A DNA stretch of 15,000 nt from NCBI RefSeq assembly GCF_000306675.2, contig NZ_CP024871.1, forward strand, positions 1,325,001 through 1,340,000, read 5' to 3'. Shown here piece by piece: positions 1-15,000 of the stretch. The DNA comes from Leptospira mayottensis 200901116. GTDB taxonomy: Bacteria > Spirochaetota > Leptospiria > Leptospirales > Leptospiraceae. The position numbers and the translations under genes are program-made. Every line of letters begins with the position of its first letter. Position 1 is the first letter of the stretch. The notes under the pieces were generated by a model, which made no database searches, was not told the DNA's origin, and saw nothing but the letters and a program-made list of their open reading frames with translations.

Positions 1-1
1 A

Positions 2-649
<648 letters not shown>

Positions 650-659
650 TTGTGTTTTA

Positions 660-690
<31 letters not shown>

Positions 691-738
691 GAAGGATTGA
701 AACCGAGACTTACGCTTTTTTGCATCTTAAGCCTCTCG

Positions 739-1975
<1,237 letters not shown>

Positions 1976-1987
1976 TGGAAGAGGAAG

Positions 1988-3392
<1,405 letters not shown>

Positions 3393-3415
3393 ATCGCATT
3401 AGGTAGGTTTCAACA

Positions 3416-6172
<2,757 letters not shown>

Positions 6173-6198
6173 GAATTCGATCGGATGCAAATCACAGT

Positions 6199-6234
6199 CG
6201 TTCCCGATTTTTGTTAAACGAAGAATCGGGAACG
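6199..6234 (+). terminator. Stem-loop after sucA
   Basis: A perfect 11-bp inverted repeat (CGTTCCCGATT at 6199-6209, AATCGGGAACG at 6224-6234) encloses a 14-nt loop, starting 27 nt after the sucA stop. It has no T-run of its own, so it is more likely an mRNA 3'-end stabiliser or an auxiliary hairpin in front of the real terminator than a terminator by itself. Confidence 0.5.
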
Positions 6235-6246
6235 AAGACATAAAAA

Positions 6247-6274
6247 CCCGAGGATAAATTCTCGGGCTTTTTTT
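6247..6274 (+). terminator. Rho-independent terminator of the sucB-lpdA-sucA operon
   Basis: CCCGAG (6247-6252) pairs with CTCGGG (6261-6266) around an 8-nt loop. C plus seven T follow directly (6267-6274), with five A before the stem. This is a textbook intrinsic terminator and, given the A-run, it could partly work in both directions. It ends about 55 nt before the next ORF. Confidence 0.85.
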
Positions 6275-6280
6275 ATTCTT

Positions 6281-6307
6281 TTGAAAATCCGATAAGAGAA
6301 ATACAAT
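6281..6307 (+). promoter_or_regulatory. Candidate sigma-70 promoter for the DUF4349-like gene
   Basis: TTGAAA (6281-6286) and TACAAT (6302-6307) are separated by 15 nt, just after the suc terminator and before the ORF at 6330. The hexamers are good but the spacer is short, so this is only a candidate read by eye. Confidence 0.3.
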
Positions 6308-6329
6308 ACGTCTCTAAAATCGACGACGA

Positions 6330-7013
6330 ATGAGGATCGTTTTGACCGGATTCGAAAAATACGATTCGTTCGAATCTTTCCGAAACAAAACTTTGAAAGC
6401 GCGATTGACGAAACTTAAAATTTTCTTATCCTATCTAACAATGCCGATAATATTCATTCGTTCAATTTTTGTTCTTATCCTGTTTTGCAGCGGTTCGCTC
6501 GCGGCAAGTCCGTCGTCAAACACGGATCATTCGAATGTTGAAAGAAGACTTTACGCTCATTCTTTGAATATCAAGGTAGAATCCGAAAAGGTCAGAACTT
6601 CCCGGGAAAGAATCCAGGATCTCATACACAACTATAAGGGTTTTATTTCCAAAAGTACGAATTCAAACTTAAAGTTTAAAATTCCTTTTGCGAGTCAGGA
6701 TCATTTTTTGATCGAACTTAGAAATCTCGAATTGGTCGATAAGGTTGACGAAACGATCAAAGACGTAACCGATCCCTACGAGGAATATACGAAAAGACTG
6801 GAAATCGATAACGAGTTCCTTCTTAAATATAAGAAATTATTCGAAGAGGATAAACTCCCCAAACGGGATCGAAGACATCTTCTTGTAAAACAACACAGGG
6901 TTTCCTTGGATATTCAGAAATTGGAAAAGAAGAAAAAGGATCTGGTCGTAAAAACGAAATTTTCCGATTTTACGGTTTCTTTCGTTCCTGTAAAACATCA
7001 TTCGGAACATTAA
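6330..7013 (+). CDS. Secreted DUF4349-like protein
   Basis: The longest reading is 227 residues. A hydrophobic signal-like segment ('IIFIRSIFVLILFCSGSLAA') begins at M38 (ATG 6441), so translation from 6441 with cleavage after SLAA is biologically attractive. A TTG at 6342 has the best ribosome site (GAGGA 6332-6336). The start is therefore unsettled between 6330, 6342 and 6441, and the longest form is given. Residues about 70-222 follow the DUF4349 pattern: a strand with 'ERRLYAHSLNIKVE', a helix ending 'YKGFISKST', 'VDETIKDVTDPYEEYTKRL', a long coiled helical pair 'FLLKYKKLFEE...QKLEKKKKDL', then a final 'FSDFTVSFVPV' strand. Many DUF4349 proteins end in a membrane helix; this one stops after the strand. 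A Cys lies in the signal segment, but Phe at -1 argues against a lipobox. Molecular function is unknown. It is monocistronic, between the suc terminator and the convergent TPR gene. Confidence 0.75.
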   Translation: MRIVLTGFEKYDSFESFRNKTLKARLTKLKIFLSYLTMPIIFIRSIFVLILFCSGSLAASPSSNTDHSNVERRLYAHSLNIKVESEKVRTSRERIQDLIHNYKGFISKSTNSNLKFKIPFASQDHFLIELRNLELVDKVDETIKDVTDPYEEYTKRLEIDNEFLLKYKKLFEEDKLPKRDRRHLLVKQHRVSLDIQKLEKKKKDLVVKTKFSDFTVSFVPVKHHSEH

Positions 7014-7320
7014 AAAAACCGAATGGATCTGCGAACCGATTGCGTTCAAGGACTTAACAATAGAGATTGAAACAGAATTTCTTTCGGAGTTTCTCACAAA
7101 AACCCGCAACAAAAGATATAAGAACTTTGTCCCAAAACCTCAGAATGTAGGAACTCCAACGTATGTTTAATAACAATAGAGTCTATTCGAAAGCTAATCA
7201 ATGGTCAAAGAGACGTAATCTGTGGGAACTCCTTCATTTTGTGAAAAATTTAGGACGATATTTCTACCGAAGTTTTGGGACAAATTCTAAATAAGTTCGT
7301 TTTTTTGGACGCGGACTTTC
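7014..7320. other. Intergenic region between convergent genes, with short repeats
   Basis: This 307-nt stretch separates the converging DUF4349-like and TPR genes. No ORF worth calling and no clear intrinsic terminator for either gene was seen. It contains the 13-bp inverted repeat pair 7126-7138/7272-7284 and two copies of TGTRGGAACTCC (7146-7157 and 7221-7232). Confidence 0.6.
7126..7284. repeat. 159-bp segment bounded by 13-bp perfect inverted repeats (MITE-like candidate)
   Basis: TTTGTCCCAAAAC at 7126-7138 is the exact reverse complement of GTTTTGGGACAAA at 7272-7284. The interior is non-coding and holds both TGTAGGAACTCC (7146-7157) and TGTGGGAACTCC (7221-7232). No obvious target-site duplication flanks it. 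A miniature element or a dispersed intergenic repeat of Leptospira is possible; chance is unlikely for 13 bp at this distance but cannot be excluded. Confidence 0.4.
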
Positions 7321-8052
7321 TTAATTCGATTTTTTTGAATTACTCTGCGTCGACTGGAAAATCGTCTCCACGATCGGCGATCGGTCTCCCATGCTCTTCG
7401 CTTTTTTGGCGTATTTTACGGCCTGTCTTTGATCTCCCATTTTCCAGTAGATTTCGGCGAGATTGGCAGTATACATGGATTCTTGCGGACATATATCTTC
7501 CGCTTTTCGAAACGCGGAGATCGATTCTTCCAATTTTCCGATTTCGTCTAATGCGCATCCGATGAGATTATGGAGTCTTCCTCTTCCGGCGAGATCTCCT
7601 TTGGCTGCCGTTTGCAGATTTGTTTCGGCGCGTTTTATTCCCTCTTCCGGTGATCCGGTTTTTAACCAGTATAATCTCGCGTCTAAGAATAAGGCTTCCG
7701 CGTCCTCCGCATAATCGGAGAATACGGAGCAAAGCAATTCTTCCGTTTTCGTATATTCTTTTTTCTTTAAGTGTTCCCAGCCTTTCGTCAGTCGATAGAC
7801 AACGTCTTTATGCCGGATTGTGTGAACTTCCTCTTCGGAATAAACTCCGGGTGGAGCGACGAGAATGATTTCGCCGATTTTTTCCAAGAGCATGGAAATC
7901 GATTTCATTGCATGGCGGTTTTGGTTGAGTTTTGCCGCGAGTTCTTCGTTTGCAACCGTAAGGGCCCATCTTTTGGCGGTTTCGAGAGAACGTACCCGTA
8001 TATTTTTGAATTTTAGATATTTCGAATATGAATTTCCATTGATCGGGAACAT
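7321..8052 (-). CDS. Tetratricopeptide-repeat (TPR) protein, probably 5'-disrupted
   Basis: The ORF encodes 243 residues with no signal peptide in this frame. TPR-like helix pairs lie at about residues 84-117, 118-150, 157-190 ('GRLHNLIGCALDEIGKLEESISAFRKA') and 193-224 ('YTANLAEIYWKMGDQRQAVKYAKKA'), so it is a protein-interaction scaffold of unknown partner. The ATG at 8052 is the most upstream start in this frame, with an in-frame TGA two codons before it. It has no ribosome site, and the first 20 residues (Asn/Lys/Tyr-rich) look unlike a real N-terminus. Protein-like sequence continues upstream in a second frame (8053-8177) and a third (8175-8303), so this is most likely the 3' portion of a longer, roughly 325-codon gene broken by two frameshifts. 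If it is expressed at all, translation may start at an internal Met such as M49. It is convergent with the DUF4349-like gene. Confidence 0.6.
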   Translation of the reverse strand: MFPINGNSYSKYLKFKNIRVRSLETAKRWALTVANEELAAKLNQNRHAMKSISMLLEKIGEIILVAPPGVYSEEEVHTIRHKDVVYRLTKGWEHLKKKEYTKTEELLCSVFSDYAEDAEALFLDARLYWLKTGSPEEGIKRAETNLQTAAKGDLAGRGRLHNLIGCALDEIGKLEESISAFRKAEDICPQESMYTANLAEIYWKMGDQRQAVKYAKKAKSMGDRSPIVETIFQSTQSNSKKSN

Positions 8053-8303
8053 AAATCAAAAACGCGGAGAGAAGGCTTGCGCCACCCGTGTATTCCGGTT
8101 GTCTCTGATCCTTGTCCAAAAGATTTCTAAAGACTTGAAGTCCCGTTGACGCGGAGGCCCATACGCAGATTTCCTCATTCCTCGGAATTTTTGATGAGGC
8201 CGATTGAATTCGTATAATATTGTCCTCTTTCCTCCGTTTTAAACGGACCGATCTTTACGGAGCTATGATGAACTTCCTCGACGGAAGCAAGGATGCCGTT
8301 CAT
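8053..8303 (-). pseudogene. Frameshifted 5' part of the TPR gene
   Basis: On the minus strand, ATG at 8303 opens a 42-codon frame ('MNGILASVEEVHHSSVKIG', then 'GPFKTEERGQYYTNSIGLI') that stops at TGA 8177-8175. Shifting by one base at about 8178-8170 gives 'EEICVWASASTGLQVFRNLL', then 'DKDQRQPEYTGGASLLSAFL' and 'IYVPDQWKFIFEISKI', and this runs past 8052. A second one-base shift near 8000 joins smoothly to 'KNIRVRSLETAKRWALTVAN' in the TPR frame. All three segments have ordinary amino-acid composition and none of the stop density of random AT-rich sequence. No specific domain was recognised in the N-terminal part. The reading is inference: it depends on two frameshifts that may be true mutations or, less likely, sequencing errors. 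Confidence 0.5.
8191..8218 (+). promoter_or_regulatory. Candidate sigma-70 promoter, plus strand
   Basis: TTGATG (8191-8196), a 16-nt spacer and a perfect TATAAT (8213-8218) form a good consensus promoter. It lies antisense to the broken TPR gene and points into a 450-nt stretch with no normal gene. It may be fortuitous, but it is the best promoter-like match noticed in the window. Confidence 0.35.
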
Positions 8304-8493
8304 TATTTTCCCGTTCCCATAATAGGTAATTCATGCCAGATCGATTTTGAATTTCATTCATACTAAGCGAAAGTATATTCGATGTAGAGAAATTTTCTAT
8401 TCGACTTATAAGTTACGATTTGGATTTTTTGATTTCAAAAAACGCATGCGGCCAAAAGGAGATTGCATGGTAAAGAACACAAAGTGAAGGCTT

Positions 8494-8509
8494 TGTAGTA
8501 GTTCCTACG
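8494..8509 (-). repeat. Copy of the dispersed GTAGGAACTAC motif
   Basis: Read on the minus strand, this is GTAGGAACTACTA, related to TGTAGGAACTCC (7146-7157) and TGTGGGAACTCC (7221-7232) in the same window. From general familiarity, such short motifs are scattered through Leptospira intergenic DNA; their role is unknown. Confidence 0.4.
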
Positions 8510-8631
8510 GTTTTTCTGTGAAACTCTCTCTATGGATCGCGTTTCAGGTCGCTCGATAGGCGATGGAAAAATTGAGCCAATTTTCTCTATTAGAAAATCA
8601 TAATTTTCTCAAGAAGATTTTTTTTCCACAA

Positions 8632-8655
8632 AGCTTGTCGAAACTCCGACAAGCT
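8632..8655. terminator. 9-bp stem-loop 3' of the carA unit
   Basis: AGCTTGTCG (8632-8640) and CGACAAGCT (8647-8655) form a perfect 9-bp stem with a 6-nt loop, 17 nt past the end of the 62-residue gene. A T-run (8661-8666) lies on the plus-strand side after a 5-nt gap; on the minus strand no U-tract follows. It could act as an imperfect terminator or as mRNA 3'-end protection for carA transcripts. The TTGTCGGAGTTTCGACAA core resembles the dispersed repeat motif. Confidence 0.4.
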
Positions 8656-8671
8656 CGATGTTTTTTGTTGC

Positions 8672-8860
<189 letters not shown>

Positions 8861-8863
8861 CGA

Positions 8864-12192
<3,329 letters not shown>

Positions 12193-12300
12193 GCGAGTTG
12201 ATCTTTTGATACGTTTCTACGAAACGAATCCGGACATTAAAAAGAGAAGTGGATGAATTTGTAAGGTAACGTTCTCATAGATTTTGAAACTGCAAAATTC

Positions 12301-12318
12301 AAGGTTCCGTTTTAGAGT
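12301..12318. repeat. 18-bp direct repeat, copy 1
   Basis: AAGGTTCCGTTTTAGAGT ends just before the stop of the small LRR gene (TGA 12322-12320). An identical copy is at 12674-12691. The two copies bracket the small LRR gene, 373 bp apart start to start. Confidence 0.7.
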
Positions 12319-12319
12319 A

Positions 12320-12622
12320 TCAGTTTGAATTCCACAATTTGTATAATTGTTTTTGAATTTTTTCCTCATCTTTTAAATCGATAAGGTTATTGGATATATT
12401 TAGGATTTTTAGTTTTTGCAATTGTCCGATTTCTATGGGAAGAGCTTCGAGTTTGTTTGAGCTTAAATCTAAAACAAAAACCTTTGAAGGATTTGCGAGC
12501 GCTTTCCTTAAATCGGTGTAAGTTCCAACCTCCTCTGCAACAACGGGAGAGAAAAAACAAAAAGACGCAAGTAGTACGATGCCGATTTTTCGTGCATAAG
12601 AAAGTTTTGAATCAATATTCAT
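12320..12622 (-). CDS. Miniature secreted leucine-rich-repeat protein
   Basis: This 100-residue protein begins with a signal peptide (positive 'KLSYARK', hydrophobic 'IGIVLLASFCFFSPVVA') and a plausible cleavage after VVA before EEVGTYTDL. 'GTYTDLRKALANPSKVFVLD' is the capping segment known from leptospiral LRR proteins. Only one complete 23-residue repeat follows (VLDLSSNKLEALPIEIGQLQ), then the C-terminal cap 'NISNNLIDLKDEEKIQKQL'. So N-cap, one LRR and C-cap are all present: a complete but minimal version of a family that usually has many repeats. It is exported to the periplasm or surface by inference; no lipobox was seen. The ribosome site is weak (GGAAAAA, ending about 8 nt upstream). 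It may be a contracted LRR gene and may not fold as a stable solenoid. Confidence 0.75.
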   Translation of the reverse strand: MNIDSKLSYARKIGIVLLASFCFFSPVVAEEVGTYTDLRKALANPSKVFVLDLSSNKLEALPIEIGQLQKLKILNISNNLIDLKDEEKIQKQLYKLWNSN

Positions 12623-12643
12623 GTTTAAATTTTTCCGGTTTGA

Positions 12644-12672
12644 ATTGTATATTAAGTTTATATGATAAATAA
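12644..12672 (-). promoter_or_regulatory. Candidate promoter of the small LRR gene
   Basis: On the minus strand a TACAAT -10 (12649-12644) lies about 20 nt upstream of the ATG, with a poor -35 (TTATTT) 17 nt further up. This very AT-rich sequence makes chance matches likely. Confidence 0.25.
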
Positions 12673-12673
12673 A

Positions 12674-12691
12674 AAGGTTCCGTTTTAGAGT
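12674..12691. repeat. 18-bp direct repeat, copy 2
   Basis: AAGGTTCCGTTTTAGAGT, identical to 12301-12318, lies between the two LRR genes, upstream of the small one and about 120 bp past the stop of the large one. Confidence 0.7.
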
Positions 12692-12756
12692 TTTTCCAAT
12701 TCGGTCGCTTGGAATATTTTACCTCAAAGACTACTTCTAATCGAAAGAAATAAGGT

Positions 12757-12812
12757 TCACATCTCGACCTTCAATTTTTGATTTTTTCTTTCTTTAAACA
12801 TGAAACTGTTGT
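12757..12812 (-). pseudogene. Out-of-frame C-terminal cap of the large LRR gene
   Basis: In the next minus-strand frame, overlapping the stop of the large LRR gene, the sequence reads '...VMHLLNNSFMFKERKNQKLK' and then VEM and TGA at 12759-12757. 'LNNSFMFKERKNQKL' aligns in spacing and character with the cap of the small LRR protein ('SNNLIDLKDEEKIQKQL'). It is therefore probably the original C-terminus of the large LRR protein, now separated by a one-base frame change near 12825. Confidence 0.45.

Positions 12813-15000
<2,188 letters not shown>

Larger units (their letters stand above)
8304..8671. other. Gene-free stretch with repeat motifs and a very short ORF
   Basis: No conventional gene was found in these 368 bases. 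Items seen: a strong ribosome site AAAAGGAG (8454-8461) 5 nt before ATG 8467, opening a six-codon ORF (MVKNTK, stop at 8485-8487); an inverted copy of the dispersed GTAGGAACTAC motif (8494-8509); an AT-rich run; and a 9-bp stem-loop at 8632-8655 followed by six T at 8661-8666. Confidence 0.5.

Noticed and set aside
12212..12226. CGTTTC-TAC-GAAACG hairpin after thrS as terminator
   Set aside because: The stem is 6 bp with a 3-nt loop and no T-run after it; it is not enough to call a terminator.

Overview
The window looks like chromosomal DNA of a pathogenic-clade Leptospira (spirochaete). This rests on three things: the moderately AT-rich composition with a strong AGGA/GGAA character, the 23-residue LPxEIGxLxNL leucine-rich-repeat (LRR) proteins with the leptospiral 'GTYTDL..AL.NP..V.VLDLS' N-terminus, and short dispersed TGTRGGAACTCC motifs between genes. 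The genus assignment is inference from family knowledge; no 16S or other marker is present.

Layout. (1) 1-649 (+): the 3' end of a class A penicillin-binding protein (PBP1A-type transpeptidase). (2) 752-6172 (+): a compact 2-oxoglutarate dehydrogenase operon in the order sucB (E2) - lpdA (E3) - sucA (E1), closed by two consecutive hairpins, the second a good intrinsic terminator at 6247-6274. (3) 6330-7013 (+): a secreted DUF4349-like protein. (4) 7014-8671: a decayed stretch with dispersed repeats, a minus-strand TPR protein whose upstream coding sequence continues in two other frames (a probable frameshifted gene), and a candidate plus-strand transcript with little coding capacity. (5) 8672-9955 (-): carA (carbamoyl-phosphate synthase small subunit) with a closely spaced 62-residue DUF5808-like small gene behind it. 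(6) 10267-12192 (+): thrS, divergent from carA. (7) 12320-15000 (-): an LRR locus with a complete miniature secreted LRR protein of 100 residues and, upstream of it, the 3' part of a very large LRR gene with at least 31 tandem 23-residue repeats, running off the window end.

How the genes fit together. sucB, lpdA and sucA encode the three subunits of one TCA-cycle complex and are separated by only 13 and 23 nt, so they are almost certainly cotranscribed. carA and the small gene behind it are 3 nt apart and probably translationally coupled. The housekeeping genes (PBP, suc, carA, thrS) look intact and conventional. The fluid parts are the TPR gene region and the LRR locus.

The LRR locus is the most interesting part. 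It contains 138-bp two-repeat units (two copies identical base for base, a third with one difference), a C-terminal cap that appears to lie in a shifted frame just past the stop codon of the large gene, and a neighbouring one-repeat LRR gene bracketed by an 18-bp direct repeat. Together these suggest ongoing expansion, contraction and decay of LRR genes by recombination. No CRISPR array, transposase, tRNA or rRNA was seen.
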